NCBI GenBank assembly: GCA_041749255.1
Contig: JBGTBR010000044.1
Coordinates: 92,069 to 156,068, forward strand
Direction: 5' to 3'
Source of the DNA: JABDLO01 sp041749255
GTDB lineage: Bacteria; Bacteroidota; Bacteroidia; Chitinophagales; Saprospiraceae
Length of the DNA stretch: 64,000 nt
Shown: in pieces, positions 1 through 9,395 of the stretch
How the letters are laid out: the number at the start of each line of letters is the position of its first letter
Numbering within the stretch: the stretch's first letter is position 1
The notes under the pieces: generated by a model
Databases searched by the model: none
What the model saw: only the letters and a program-made list of their open reading frames with translations
Told to the model about the DNA's origin: nothing
Made by a program: the position numbers and the translations under genes

Positions 1-100
1 TCTGTTTTTTCACAAAATTCTGAAACTGCCGTAACCATAATGAAAATTTAGTTTTACTTAAGGACATGGGATCAATGAGCCTTGAAAATGAAAATAATTT

Positions 101-144
101 AACCGGCATTTTTCATGAGGGATTCGTCATGAATAATGCCGGTT
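101..144. terminator. Strong inverted repeat, possible terminator
   Basis: Arms 101-118 and 127-144 pair at 17 of 18 positions around an 8-base loop. The right arm is followed by a T-rich stretch, so it could end a plus-strand transcript entering from the left edge. The rest of 1-349 shows no convincing gene. Confidence 0.5.
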
Positions 145-349
145 TGATTTTTATATATGACTGTTAGAAAAAGCAATGGGTTTGTAAAGTGAGTTTTCAA
201 TTTGGTTTGTAAGGAAAAGAGGATGATCACATGATGCATCATTTTAAAATGATGAAAAATTAATGTTTGATAGAAGAAAAATTTAGAAATCATTACATAT
301 ATTTACTTTTAAATGTCAGCATCACATAATCTTTTTTAAAAATGTTAAA

Positions 350-910
350 ATGAAAAAATTACTATCGTTGCTTTTTACATTGATGATATCCACTCCATAT
401 GTTATATCTCAAACATTTGAGTGTAATTTAATGGGTTTTTCATCAGAATCAATAGTAATAACTGATATTGTATGTATGGATAATGGTACACCTGATAACT
501 CCAGTGATGACTATTTTAGTTTTATGGTAACCACCACCAATATATCTTCAAACGTTCTCATTACCGATTTGCCTGCAGATATAGGGGATATAAATGATTT
601 TGTTATGATTGATAACGTTTTTTATTGTGAAGGTTGCACACCGCCACATATCAACTTTGGTATTACTGATGTATCTTTTCAGTTAAACATTCCCTCTCCG
701 GGTTGCGCACCTTTAAACTTATCCATAGATTGGAACACTGGAAGAGGATATGAAGAATCTTGCGCATCCCATGTCCTACGGTTGGAACAACCGGAGAATA
801 TACCTACTTTACAGACCTGGGGTTTAATTTTGCTAACATTATTAATCACCATATTCGGTATCATTTTTATGAAAAGATCAGCTTTGTTTTACAATAAAGG
901 TACAACCTAA
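350..910 (+). CDS. Secreted protein with IPTL-CTERM sorting signal
   Basis: A 186-residue protein of unknown function. Residues 1-20 form a signal peptide ending near SQTFEC. The middle is Cys-containing and beta-rich, with no catalytic motif recognised. The C-terminus has the IPTL-CTERM layout: IPTLQTWG (about 151-158), a hydrophobic segment, then a basic KRS cluster. In known families this tripartite signal directs processing by an exosortase-like enzyme and cell-surface display. The gene at 1085 has the same architecture and a similar start (QTFEC versus QVFKC), so the two are probably paralogues. The ATG at 350 is chosen because it opens directly into the signal peptide. Confidence 0.75.
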   Translation: MKKLLSLLFTLMISTPYVISQTFECNLMGFSSESIVITDIVCMDNGTPDNSSDDYFSFMVTTTNISSNVLITDLPADIGDINDFVMIDNVFYCEGCTPPHINFGITDVSFQLNIPSPGCAPLNLSIDWNTGRGYEESCASHVLRLEQPENIPTLQTWGLILLTLLITIFGIIFMKRSALFYNKGTT

Positions 911-1084
911 ATTTCCTATTAAAGCAATACTTTGTTTTTTTAAGTCCTGATCAATTTACTTATGAACATGTGATGATTGATCATTTTCTATTATATTTTA
1001 TCCGGTTCTTAATAATTTTTGTATTATTGTAGATATATAAATTTTTATTTTGTTTGGTTCTTTCAAAACACAAAATTTAACCTG

Positions 1085-1960
1085 ATGAAAAACCTGATCC
1101 TAACTTTACTTTGTTGTGTTTTATTTGGTATTTCTGGTATTAATGCTCAAGTTTTCAAGTGTGAACCTGGTAGCGGTGATTCCTTGTCAATTGGCCCTGC
1201 AATTTGCATTGATTCTACAGCTTCTGGTATGCAGTACTTGCAATTTATTGTCACTACAAGTAGTAATATTTATTCCGGAACTATGATCCAAAATATCCCT
1301 GAAGGTTCATTTATCAAGTGTAGATATGATAGTGATTTTGAGGAAATCCAAAATGGAATGGAGTATTTTTATGGTTCAGATACCTGTATTGTGCAGATCA
1401 AATCGGGGGAATGTGACACAGTAGACCTGGACATAACCGTTTATGAATACAGGGATTTTCCTGAAGAATGCGTGTCTACTTTTCAAAATGTACTTTTTTC
1501 TCCGGTAGACAGTATAGAAGTTACAGATCCATGTAACTGCAATGATCCCGGTAATATTCTGGATATGGCAGGAAATATTACCCTGTTTAGAGAAGTACTT
1601 ACTGTAAATTTTGCGAATTTTGATGATGAGATTACTCTGGCAAGCGGTGATCCAAATTTCCAGGATGAAAATGGGGCTCCAATATCAGATGGCACCCTTT
1701 TTACACAGACAGCACCCGGTGTATTTGAGTTAGAATTTTACAGGCCTTCGAGTACGAGTTATACAGTAACCATTCAAAGAGAGTTTTCTGATGGAGCTGT
1801 GCAAGGTTTCGTTTTTTCATCAATGGAAGTCTGCGAAAGCGAAGATTGCGTACCTCCACCCATCCCCACAATGGGTACCTGGGCTTTGATTATATTGGGT
1901 ATATCGCTGTCCATCTTTGCATTGGTGGGCATGAGGCAGAGATATGGGATGACTGCCTGA
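1085..1960 (+). CDS. Secreted protein with IPTL-CTERM sorting signal (paralogue)
   Basis: A 291-residue protein starting at the ATG at 1085. The frame is open from 1019, but the extra 22 residues upstream would hide the obvious signal peptide MKNLILTLLCC...GINAQ. The body is rich in acidic residues and contains several Cys, and no enzyme motif is seen. The C-terminus carries IPTMGTWALII (about 263-273), a membrane segment and the basic tail MRQRYG, which is the IPTL-CTERM arrangement. It lies about 170 bases after the similar gene at 350. The function is unknown; it is inferred to be a surface-anchored protein. Confidence 0.75.
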   Translation: MKNLILTLLCCVLFGISGINAQVFKCEPGSGDSLSIGPAICIDSTASGMQYLQFIVTTSSNIYSGTMIQNIPEGSFIKCRYDSDFEEIQNGMEYFYGSDTCIVQIKSGECDTVDLDITVYEYRDFPEECVSTFQNVLFSPVDSIEVTDPCNCNDPGNILDMAGNITLFREVLTVNFANFDDEITLASGDPNFQDENGAPISDGTLFTQTAPGVFELEFYRPSSTSYTVTIQREFSDGAVQGFVFSSMEVCESEDCVPPPIPTMGTWALIILGISLSIFALVGMRQRYGMTA

Positions 1961-2031
1961 TTTTTTAGAGGTTAGGTTTTCAGGGACAAAGTTCAGGACA
2001 TCAATTGCTTCATTGATAGGGTTCTATTTAT

Positions 2032-3021
2032 TTATTGATGGTTTTCATCCGATTCGCACAACCGGATTAAGTCATCTAATTCATGATCTCCACCCCGGCT
2101 TGAATTGCCGGCACTCACGTAAATGCAATCAGTATAATACACCATACCGGTGCCGTGGCGGCCAATTTTCATGGAAGGGAGTGTACTCCATAACTGAGTC
2201 TGTGTATCGTATACCTCAGTGATGGGAAATGCCAAATCACTCTTAAGGGACTCGCCCCCGCCTATGTAAAGTTTGTTGTCGTGAAACAGGGAGAATGATC
2301 CACCACGGGGCGTAGGCAGTACTTCTTCCAATGTGCTCCATTGTTGTGTTTGGAAATTGTACACATCTATTTCAGGAATCACATGGGTAAAGGTTCCGTA
2401 TGGCGCCTTTGTCACCCTGCCACCGGCTGCATACAACTTGTGATGACCAACAACTGCCTGAAAATGGTCTCTGACTCTGGGGGCATCGGGTAATACTCTC
2501 CAATTTCCCGATATGGGATCATATTCATCAAAGAAGGATGTATGACCTCCCGTATGACCTTCAGACAGACCTCCCACCCAGTATATTTTATCCTGGTAAA
2601 TTACCGTTCCTCCGGATCCCCTCAACCGGTCTTTGGGTATGCTATCAATAGAAAACCACTTGTCAGTGGCCGGATCATAGGAAATTACATTGGGCAATGG
2701 AACCTCATTCGGGTATTGACCGGTCATAGCACCTAAAATCACAATTTTATTCCGGAATACGACAGGCTGGAAATGATGTATTTCAATGGGTGGCTGGCTA
2801 CCTTGTGTCCACTTGTTTTTTACCGGGTCATATATGTCGACAGGACGATACCCACGACCACCCAGCAAATAGAATTTACCATTGCACTCTACAAATCCAC
2901 ATTCATGCCGCAGCATGGGTTTCGACCCATCTGCAGTTTCAATTTCTTCCCATCCTTTTTCAACATTACCGCAGGAAAACATGTGTAGAGAAATCAGGAC
3001 AACAAAACAGTATTTGACCAT
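2032..3021 (-). CDS. Kelch-repeat lipoprotein
   Basis: About 329 residues. The start at 3021 gives a lipoprotein signal peptide with a lipobox around MFSCG; upstream in-frame ATGs at 3030 and 3051 are less suitable. The body consists of Kelch-type repeats with the hallmark GG followed by aromatic residues, for example YLLGGRGYRPVDIYDP, YWVGGLSEGHTG, YAAGGRVTKAPYG and YIGGGESLKSD. Such repeats fold as a beta-propeller and usually bind protein or carbohydrate; no catalytic residues stand out. It is probably anchored on the outer membrane. It ends convergently with the plus-strand gene finishing at 1960. Confidence 0.8.
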   Translation of the reverse strand: MVKYCFVVLISLHMFSCGNVEKGWEEIETADGSKPMLRHECGFVECNGKFYLLGGRGYRPVDIYDPVKNKWTQGSQPPIEIHHFQPVVFRNKIVILGAMTGQYPNEVPLPNVISYDPATDKWFSIDSIPKDRLRGSGGTVIYQDKIYWVGGLSEGHTGGHTSFFDEYDPISGNWRVLPDAPRVRDHFQAVVGHHKLYAAGGRVTKAPYGTFTHVIPEIDVYNFQTQQWSTLEEVLPTPRGGSFSLFHDNKLYIGGGESLKSDLAFPITEVYDTQTQLWSTLPSMKIGRHGTGMVYYTDCIYVSAGNSSRGGDHELDDLIRLCESDENHQ

Positions 3022-3199
3022 CTGAATCATGCACTTCGCTGAAAACACCATATAACGCTATATTTTGATCAAATATAGGATATTTCCATTATGACTTTCT
3101 TTTTAAGAAATGCGGTAAAATACCAGAATTGTTTATTCAAAACGGTATTCGATTTTATCTGTTTAAAATTGACTTGCTATTGGTTTAGTTTTGTCATGA

Positions 3200-3230
3200 T
3201 TTTTGTCCCCAAAGCCTTGGGGAGCAAAAA
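3200..3230. terminator. GC-rich palindrome with T/A flanks, likely terminator
   Basis: Core arms CCCCAAAG/CCTTGGGG are bordered by TTTTTG on one side and CAAAAA on the other. This is the shape of a bidirectional rho-independent terminator. It lies between the minus-strand SCP2 gene and the Kelch gene. Confidence 0.45.
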
Positions 3231-3263
3231 TCCCGCCAAAACAATGGGTGATTCATCATTTAA

Positions 3264-3287
3264 CCCCTCCCAAAGCTTTGGGTGGGG
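3264..3287. terminator. Second GC-rich palindrome
   Basis: A 24-base near-perfect palindrome (CCCCTCCCAAAG opposite CTTTGGGTGGGG, one mismatch) about 40 bases from the hairpin at 3200-3230. The two share the CCCAAAG core and may be tandem copies of one hairpin element. The remainder of 3052-3521 shows no credible gene. Confidence 0.4.
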
Positions 3288-3521
3288 CTTATTGTATTTC
3301 GCTCCTTCAGAGCTCTTTCTTTTATCCAATTTTTAATGTGTCAAGGGGCTATGGACATTAAGCACTTTCAGAGTTTTTTTTAATCATACTTTTTTGTGTC
3401 AATAACACCGTCATGCTCATTTTATCTGGGTTTTCGGAGAGTTGTATGTTTTTAAACACAGTACCCCTTTTCAGATTGATGGAAGTGCCTCTTATTATTC
3501 AATACGAATATGTACTTCGGG

Positions 3522-3821
3522 TTAAAGCAGTGACTGCAATTTCATGGCCAGACCCATATCGCCTTTGATCTTTACTTTGCCGCCCATTACAGCCATCATA
3601 GGGTTGAGTTCACCGGTTTTCAGTTTAATAAAATCTTCTTTGCTGGCTGAAATGACGCAATCGGCTTCTTCGTCCGCATTGGATACCTTCACTACATTGC
3701 CATCGCCCGTTCCGTCGATCATGATGGCATCATCACCCAACACAAATTTAATCCGTGCTCCGATGGCATCTACATTACTTGCCTGATTTTGCAGACCTGC
3801 CAATATTTTTTCTATTTCCAT
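3522..3821 (-). CDS. SCP2 sterol-binding domain protein
   Basis: A 99-residue single-domain protein of the SCP2 lipid-carrier family. Visible signs are the order IGARIKFVLGDDAIMIDGTGDGNVV, the ADCVISASKEDFIKLKTGEL core (the family usually reads DcTi..s.ed...l..G) and the closing GDMGLAMKLQSLL helix. Such proteins bind acyl chains or acyl-CoA. It sits 37 bases downstream of the acyl-CoA dehydrogenase gene on the same strand and is probably co-transcribed with it, which suggests a role in fatty acyl handling. Confidence 0.85.
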   Translation of the reverse strand: MEIEKILAGLQNQASNVDAIGARIKFVLGDDAIMIDGTGDGNVVKVSNADEEADCVISASKEDFIKLKTGELNPMMAVMGGKVKIKGDMGLAMKLQSLL

Positions 3822-3858
3822 TTTGATAATTTATTTTTTAAATAATTGATAATTAGTT

Positions 3859-5670
3859 TTATGCAAATACTTCCACATCCGGTTTTACAATGGTGAGTAC
3901 TTCATTGTTGAGCAGGGTTTCTTTACAGGAAGTCATTTTTGGTACTTCGTATTTAAAGAAAAACTTCATGGTATGAACCTTACTTTCATAAAATTCAGCC
4001 TTAAAACGCATCTGTCCGGTAACCAAAGCCTCTTTGGCCTTCACTGCCATAGCCAGCCACTGATAAGCGATGACTCCGGTCGATACCAACTCCATAAACA
4101 CAGTGGCATCTGCCAAAAAGCGTTCATGGTTGCCTTTCATGGCAAATGGAATAAGATGAGCCATAACCTCCTGAATGTCCTTAAGCTTTTCACCTAAAAT
4201 GATAGCATAGGGCTTCAATTCCTCATAGGTCATCGCCTCTCGTATGGTTTCCTGTATTTTTTGGGTCACCAGCTGAACCAACCTCCCGTTTTTAATGGTC
4301 ATCTTTCTTCCGAGCAGGTCGAGAGATTGTATTCCAGTGGTTCCTTCGTATAATGTCATGATCCTTATATCCCTGTAATACTGCTGCAATGGGAAATCCA
4401 TGGTATATCCATAACCTCCGAGGATCTGAAGTCCCTGACTTACAGCATCGATTCCTTTTTCACTGGGGTAGGTCTTAGCTATAGGAGTTAGAAACTCCAA
4501 CAGATCATAAGCATCTTCCTTTCTTTGTCCTTCGGCTACATGGGCAATATCAGCATAGCGTGTGCATTCAATGAGCAGAGATATAGATCCCTCCACTATG
4601 GCCTTTTGCAATAATAACATTCGCCTGACATCCGGGTGATTGATGATGAGTGTTTGATCCCGGGTTGGATCTTTCTTTCCATCACTTGAAAGTTTTCTAC
4701 CCTGTGGTCTTTCCTTGGCATATTGCAGGGAAGCGTAATAGGCAGCAGAAGCAGTGGAAGCTGCCGTTAGTCCCACATCGATGCGGGCACCGTTCATCAT
4801 ATGAAACATATATTTTAATCCCATATTTTCTTCACCTACCAACCATCCAATGCACTTATCGTTTTCTCCAAAAACCAAATGCGTAGTGGCATACCCTCGC
4901 TGACCCAATTTCTGAAAATCGCCGGCAGTAAGGACGTCATTCGATACCAACTCTCCATTATCTTTTATTCTCATCTTAGGAATCACCATAAGTGAAATTC
5001 CCTTTGTCCCTGCCGGTGCACCTTCTATTCTCACCAGTGTGAGGTGAATAAAGTTTTCGCAATATTGGTGATCACCACCCGATATAAAAATCTTTTGCCC
5101 CTTTATCTTAAAGGAACCATCGGGCTGTGGATAAGCCGTGGTGGTAATATCCGACAAGGAACTTCCTGCCTGAGGTTCGGTAAGGCACATGGTGCCTGCC
5201 CATTTTCCTGCCATCATCTGGGGTGCATAAGTATCAAATAACTCCCTGGAGCCAAAGGTTCTGATCAGGTCTGCAGCCCCTGATGTGAGACCCACATAAC
5301 CATTCATGTGATTATTGGCCGCTTCTATGATATGATACATGGAGGTCAATAACATATGCGGCATTTGTAAGCCGCCTTGATCATAATCAAAAACAGAGCC
5401 TATCCATCCATTTTTCCCCGCATCTTCCATGATCTTTGCGATTTGAGGGTGTACCAGCACTTTGCCGTCGATAAATTGTACCGGTTTTTCATCCATTTCC
5501 CTGAAGTAGGGAAATGCTTCCTGGTCTGCCCAATCTTTTACACCATCCAATAAGAGCTCAGCGGCTTCTTCATCGTAATCGCTGTAATGTTTTTCTTTGA
5601 GAATATCCCTGATTTTATGAACATCAAAAAGACAAAACTTCAGATGCTCCATGCTCATGTATTCAGCCAT
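3859..5670 (-). CDS. Acyl-CoA dehydrogenase, long form
   Basis: A 603-residue flavoprotein that oxidises acyl-CoA to enoyl-CoA in beta-oxidation. Domain order: an N-terminal acyl-CoA dehydrogenase extension (about 1-35, start MAEYMSMEHLKFCLFD), the N-terminal helical domain, the FAD-binding middle domain (MCLTEPQAGSSLSDI, about 160-175), the C-terminal catalytic domain with LYEGTTGIQSLDLLGRK (about 437-453; the Glu of YEG is the family's catalytic base), and the extra C-terminal domain found in about 600-residue members. Length is normal for this subgroup. The SCP2 gene follows directly. Substrate chain length cannot be read from the sequence. Confidence 0.93.
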   Translation of the reverse strand: MAEYMSMEHLKFCLFDVHKIRDILKEKHYSDYDEEAAELLLDGVKDWADQEAFPYFREMDEKPVQFIDGKVLVHPQIAKIMEDAGKNGWIGSVFDYDQGGLQMPHMLLTSMYHIIEAANNHMNGYVGLTSGAADLIRTFGSRELFDTYAPQMMAGKWAGTMCLTEPQAGSSLSDITTTAYPQPDGSFKIKGQKIFISGGDHQYCENFIHLTLVRIEGAPAGTKGISLMVIPKMRIKDNGELVSNDVLTAGDFQKLGQRGYATTHLVFGENDKCIGWLVGEENMGLKYMFHMMNGARIDVGLTAASTASAAYYASLQYAKERPQGRKLSSDGKKDPTRDQTLIINHPDVRRMLLLQKAIVEGSISLLIECTRYADIAHVAEGQRKEDAYDLLEFLTPIAKTYPSEKGIDAVSQGLQILGGYGYTMDFPLQQYYRDIRIMTLYEGTTGIQSLDLLGRKMTIKNGRLVQLVTQKIQETIREAMTYEELKPYAIILGEKLKDIQEVMAHLIPFAMKGNHERFLADATVFMELVSTGVIAYQWLAMAVKAKEALVTGQMRFKAEFYESKVHTMKFFFKYEVPKMTSCKETLLNNEVLTIVKPDVEVFA

Positions 5671-5829
5671 TGTTGCCTGATTTTATTATGTAAAATGTAC
5701 TCCTACCTGTCAATTGATATTTCATCCACACCTGACGAAATTAATCATTTTTAGGTAAAGTGTATAGATTTACCACTCCAACGATCAAAAGGTAAAAATA
5801 ATTTAACTCAGAGTTTAATTTTTCTACTT

Positions 5830-6726
5830 TTATAAAAAATCTTTTGATTTGTAGCCAGGCACAGGATAGGTATAAAACCCTTCACCTGATTTTATACCCA
5901 GTTTACCCTCATTGATTTTTTGCTCCAACAATTGCACAAACCCTTCTTTCCCAGGAATTTTCCAGTTTTGCAATACCTTTAAGAGTGTATCCAGGCCTAC
6001 TTCATCCATCATTCCAAATGGTCCTATCTTCATTCCAAAATTTCCCATCCATGAGCGATCAATATCTTCTATGGAACCAATACCGTCAGCCAACATCATT
6101 CCCGACTGCAGAAGTACATTGCCAAAAAGCTTGTTAAATATATATCCATTGGTTTCTTTGTGAATCACAATGGGGATTTGGTTCAGTTTTTTGCCTAAAA
6201 TCCTAAGCGCATCTACAATCTTGGAATCAGTACCCTGATGGGGCATGATGTCTACCACTCTCGCTGTAAATACATCGTGAAAATGGAAAGCACAAAACCT
6301 CTCTGGTGCTCCGCTTTCTGCGGCAAACTGAGAGGGTAGGAGATAGGAAGTATTGGTCGTAAGTACACAGTGGTCAGGAAGCAGGCCGGCCATATCTCCC
6401 CATACTTTTTTCTTTATGGCCACATCTTCATAAACGCTTTCACTTACAAAGTCTGCTCCTTCACAAGCTTCCTGTAAACGGGTTGTTCTTTTCATGGAAG
6501 CAACCTTTTCAGTAAAATCCACATGCGTTATCTGTCCCTGCCTGACGAGCATATGGCGAATTCTCTCATAGTCTTTATCCGCAAGGGTAAAAGCCTTTTC
6601 ATCATGATCGTACAAAGTCACGTGGTATCCGGATAATGCGGCCTGTAAACCAATCCTGGCTCCTAAAGTACCGCTTCCAATGATGGCACATTTTTTTATC
6701 GTACCCGCATCAATTATATCATCCAT
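5830..6726 (-). CDS. 3-hydroxyacyl-CoA dehydrogenase
   Basis: A 298-residue monofunctional enzyme that oxidises 3-hydroxyacyl-CoA to 3-ketoacyl-CoA with NAD. The Rossmann motif is CAIIGSGTLGARIG (about 12-25), followed by an acidic end of strand two (LYDHDEKA). The NTSYL and AFHFHDV segments correspond to the family's substrate Ser and catalytic His, and TNGYIFNKLF to the Asn-bearing helix. The C-terminal domain has IGPFGMMDEVGLD and ends GEGFYTYP. The position normally held by Glu in the His-Glu pair reads Asp (RVVDIMP), a conservative change. It lies on the same strand as the acyl-CoA dehydrogenase gene and completes two steps of beta-oxidation. Confidence 0.9.
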   Translation of the reverse strand: MDDIIDAGTIKKCAIIGSGTLGARIGLQAALSGYHVTLYDHDEKAFTLADKDYERIRHMLVRQGQITHVDFTEKVASMKRTTRLQEACEGADFVSESVYEDVAIKKKVWGDMAGLLPDHCVLTTNTSYLLPSQFAAESGAPERFCAFHFHDVFTARVVDIMPHQGTDSKIVDALRILGKKLNQIPIVIHKETNGYIFNKLFGNVLLQSGMMLADGIGSIEDIDRSWMGNFGMKIGPFGMMDEVGLDTLLKVLQNWKIPGKEGFVQLLEQKINEGKLGIKSGEGFYTYPVPGYKSKDFL

Positions 6727-6780
6727 TACACCGAATTTGTGTTTCCGTGATTATACCGTTCTATTTACTCGTTCATTTCG

Positions 6781-7998
6781 TTAGTCATCACAGAGACTCT
6801 CTACCAACTCACCATTGATAAAAACCTTACATACATGGGTGAGGTATTCAAATGGGTCTCCATCATATAGTACAAGGTCGGCATCTTTGCCTGGAGTAAT
6901 GCTTCCTAGTCTGTCGTCAAGTCCAAGTATTTTTGCCGGGTTTATGGTAATGGTTTTAAGGGCATCATCAAATGACATTCCATAGGCGGCAGCCATAGCC
7001 GCTTCAAACCGGACTACTCGGGTTTTGGGAACATATCCTTCATACCCGCTTTGTAAACTAAAGGGTATTCCGGATTTTGCCAGAAGTGAACCGGTTTCCA
7101 TATTCATGTTTTTCATATCCCCGTTCGCTCTGGCCATGGTTGGGTGGAGGATAACTTCTGCACCCTGTGCTTTGATTTTATCTATAAAATCATATATCTC
7201 TGCACCTCCGTCTATGACCAGCTTAAATCCAAATTCATCAGCTAAACGGAAAGCAGATTGGATGTCGACAGCTGTATTGGCGTGGATGAGAGCTTTGGTT
7301 TTTCCTTGAAGAAGGTTAGAAAGAGCTTCCATTTTTAGATTTTTATCCGGTCTTTTGCTTTCATCTTCATTGGCCATTTTTTTATTATACGATTGTGCTT
7401 TTATCAATTCCTCCCTAAGCATGGCTACTCCTTTTGCTCTGGTTCCCGGGCTTCGGAAATTCCTTGAAACCCCACTTCCCAGGGTTATAGCCAACATACT
7501 TTCAGGGATGAGGGTCACTTCCACTATAGTGCCGTGTGTGGTTTTTGCCACCATAGTTTGACCGCTAATCAGAGCTCCGGGGCCATGACCTGTATGCAGG
7601 GTAGTGATCCCCTGTGAACGCAGGAATGAGACCAACTCCTCACTGGCATTATATGCATCTATGGCTCTCAGTTCGGGTTGGATGGGTGAAGATTTTTCTA
7701 ACTGATCCTGGTCGGTAGGTATGTTGAGATGTCCTGACAACCCCACTACGGAGTGACCATCTATCAGGCCGGGTGTCACAACTGCAGCCTCATACCTTGT
7801 ATAATTGGCTGGTATGTCCACTCTGTCGGCTGTACCGACCGTCTGGATTTTTTGACCTTCGATGAGTATTACACCATTCTCGATGGTACCATCTGTTACG
7901 GTATGTATTCGTTCCGCAATGATGGCAATTTGAGCTTGCATTGTCATTGTAGAAAAGAGAAAAGCAATCCATGAGATGAAATATATTTTTTTGTGCAT
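6781..7998 (-). CDS. Secreted amidohydrolase-like protein lacking metal ligands
   Basis: A 405-residue amidohydrolase-superfamily protein with a signal peptide (residues 1-23, ending MTMQAQ). It aligns end to end with its neighbour at 8085, but the usual metal ligands are changed. The HxH after strand one reads DGHSVVG instead of DTHSHLG, the second His pair reads LIHANT, the next His is replaced in VIDGGAEIY, and the late Asp motif reads LQSGYEG rather than FHTDDG. It keeps the C-terminal G.ITPGKDADLVLYDGDPF motif. It is inferred to be catalytically inactive or to use different chemistry, possibly as a partner of the neighbour, and it probably acts in the periplasm. Confidence 0.8.
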   Translation of the reverse strand: MHKKIYFISWIAFLFSTMTMQAQIAIIAERIHTVTDGTIENGVILIEGQKIQTVGTADRVDIPANYTRYEAAVVTPGLIDGHSVVGLSGHLNIPTDQDQLEKSSPIQPELRAIDAYNASEELVSFLRSQGITTLHTGHGPGALISGQTMVAKTTHGTIVEVTLIPESMLAITLGSGVSRNFRSPGTRAKGVAMLREELIKAQSYNKKMANEDESKRPDKNLKMEALSNLLQGKTKALIHANTAVDIQSAFRLADEFGFKLVIDGGAEIYDFIDKIKAQGAEVILHPTMARANGDMKNMNMETGSLLAKSGIPFSLQSGYEGYVPKTRVVRFEAAMAAAYGMSFDDALKTITINPAKILGLDDRLGSITPGKDADLVLYDGDPFEYLTHVCKVFINGELVESLCDD

Positions 7999-8084
7999 AG
8001 ATGTGTGGTATTTGTGTTATTTGCTCTTTTTTTTTATAAAAAAGCGTCTTTTATTTATTAGTAAAATATCCAAAACAAGAAAAA

Positions 8085-9395
8085 TCAATGATCATGGTCA
8101 TCGGCATGATGGTGTACGTGGAGTTGAGTGCGATATACGCCGTATCCTCCCGTAGCAAAAGCCTTATCTTTCGGGTCAGACAGGTCAAATCTTTTGACTC
8201 CTTCTACCCAGGTTTGTTCGACCCGGGTATAAACGCTAAACGGATCGCCGGAGAGGATAACAATATCAGCGTCCTTGCCCACTTCTAAAGTGCCGGTTCG
8301 GTGATCCATATCCATCATTCTGGCACCGGCAATGGTCAGTGCTTCCAATGCTTTCTTTTTGGACATTCCCTCTTTGACAGACAATGCAGCTGATCTCAGA
8401 AAAAACCTGGAATCGGTCACTCCGTCATCCGTATGGAAGGCTACTTCGGCTCCGTATTTTTCAAGTTCCCGGCCATTGATGGGTGAAAGATCCCTGGCTT
8501 CCATCTTTCCCCCAGGGGAATCGATGTATATTATAGAACTGGGAACCCCTGCCTCAGCGATTTCTTTAGCCACTTTCCATGCTTCACTTACATGGTGAAG
8601 AACCACTCTGAATCCAAATTCTTGCGAAAGGCGGATCGCCGTCATAATATCATTGTGCATATGGGTATGAAAGTGCACAATTCGCTTTCCCTCCAATACT
8701 TCAATCATGGTTTCCATAGCCAGGTTTCTCTCAGGCATTTTACTCGCATCCCCACTGGCTTTATCCAATTTTTTCTGGTATTCCTGAGCTTTTACAAACA
8801 AGTCTCTTGCCATTGCGGCAGATTTGGCTCTGGTACCCGGAAATGGAGCAGTAGCTCTCATCGGATTGGTCCCATTCGCCATTTTTATTCCGCCATAGAT
8901 ACCGGGAACTTTACTTTCAACGATCAAATCCTCGGTGATCCTTCCCTCCCGCATTTTAAGATAAAGAGTCTGGCCGCTCATGATATGACCTGATCCCGGG
9001 AGAACATTTACTGTGGTAATACCTCCCGCCAAAGCACGCATAAAGCCATCACTCCTGGCATTTACCGCATCGAAAATCCTCACTTCCGGGTTCAGTGCGG
9101 AAGATTGGTCTCCTCCGGATCCTTCTCCAAGATGGGAATGGGTATCTACAAAACCTGGCAGCAGGGATTTACCCTCTGCATTGACAATCTCAGCTCCGGC
9201 TGGAATGGGTGTATTTTCATCTCCGACCGCAGTGATCTTGCCCATGTGCAGAACTACTATACCATTGGAGATAGGATCACCACTTATGGTATAGACTTGA
9301 GCGCCAGTGATGGCAATGGGCTTTTCCTGTGCGCAAAGGAATAAAGAAGGAATCAGAAGCAAAAAGAGAAAATGTAATCTCATAGTGATAGACAT
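8085..9395 (-). CDS. Secreted amidohydrolase (imidazolonepropionase-like)
   Basis: A 436-residue amidohydrolase with a signal peptide ending FLCAQ. Metal-site motifs are intact: PGFVDTHSHLGEG (HxH), VHFHTHMHND, VLHHVSEAW and FHTDDGVTDSR. The closing motif GTLEVGKDADIVILSGDPF is typical of the imidazolonepropionase/prolidase-like branch. The C-terminus is strikingly His-rich (HVHHHADDHDH), which could bind metal. It lies 86 bases upstream of the ligand-poor paralogue at 6781 and is probably co-expressed with it. The substrate is unknown; hydrolysis of a cyclic amide or dipeptide in the periplasm is the family-level expectation. An alternative ATG lies four codons downstream. Confidence 0.88.
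   Translation of the reverse strand: MSITMRLHFLFLLLIPSLFLCAQEKPIAITGAQVYTISGDPISNGIVVLHMGKITAVGDENTPIPAGAEIVNAEGKSLLPGFVDTHSHLGEGSGGDQSSALNPEVRIFDAVNARSDGFMRALAGGITTVNVLPGSGHIMSGQTLYLKMREGRITEDLIVESKVPGIYGGIKMANGTNPMRATAPFPGTRAKSAAMARDLFVKAQEYQKKLDKASGDASKMPERNLAMETMIEVLEGKRIVHFHTHMHNDIMTAIRLSQEFGFRVVLHHVSEAWKVAKEIAEAGVPSSIIYIDSPGGKMEARDLSPINGRELEKYGAEVAFHTDDGVTDSRFFLRSAALSVKEGMSKKKALEALTIAGARMMDMDHRTGTLEVGKDADIVILSGDPFSVYTRVEQTWVEGVKRFDLSDPKDKAFATGGYGVYRTQLHVHHHADDHDH

Noticed and set aside
3091..3336. Plus-strand open frame of 81 codons in the gap before the SCP2 gene
   Set aside because: It reads through both GC-rich palindromes and has no family-like motif; a chance frame.
8592..8993. 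Plus-strand open frame of 133 codons
   Set aside because: It lies wholly inside the amidohydrolase gene on the other strand and has no recognisable domain.
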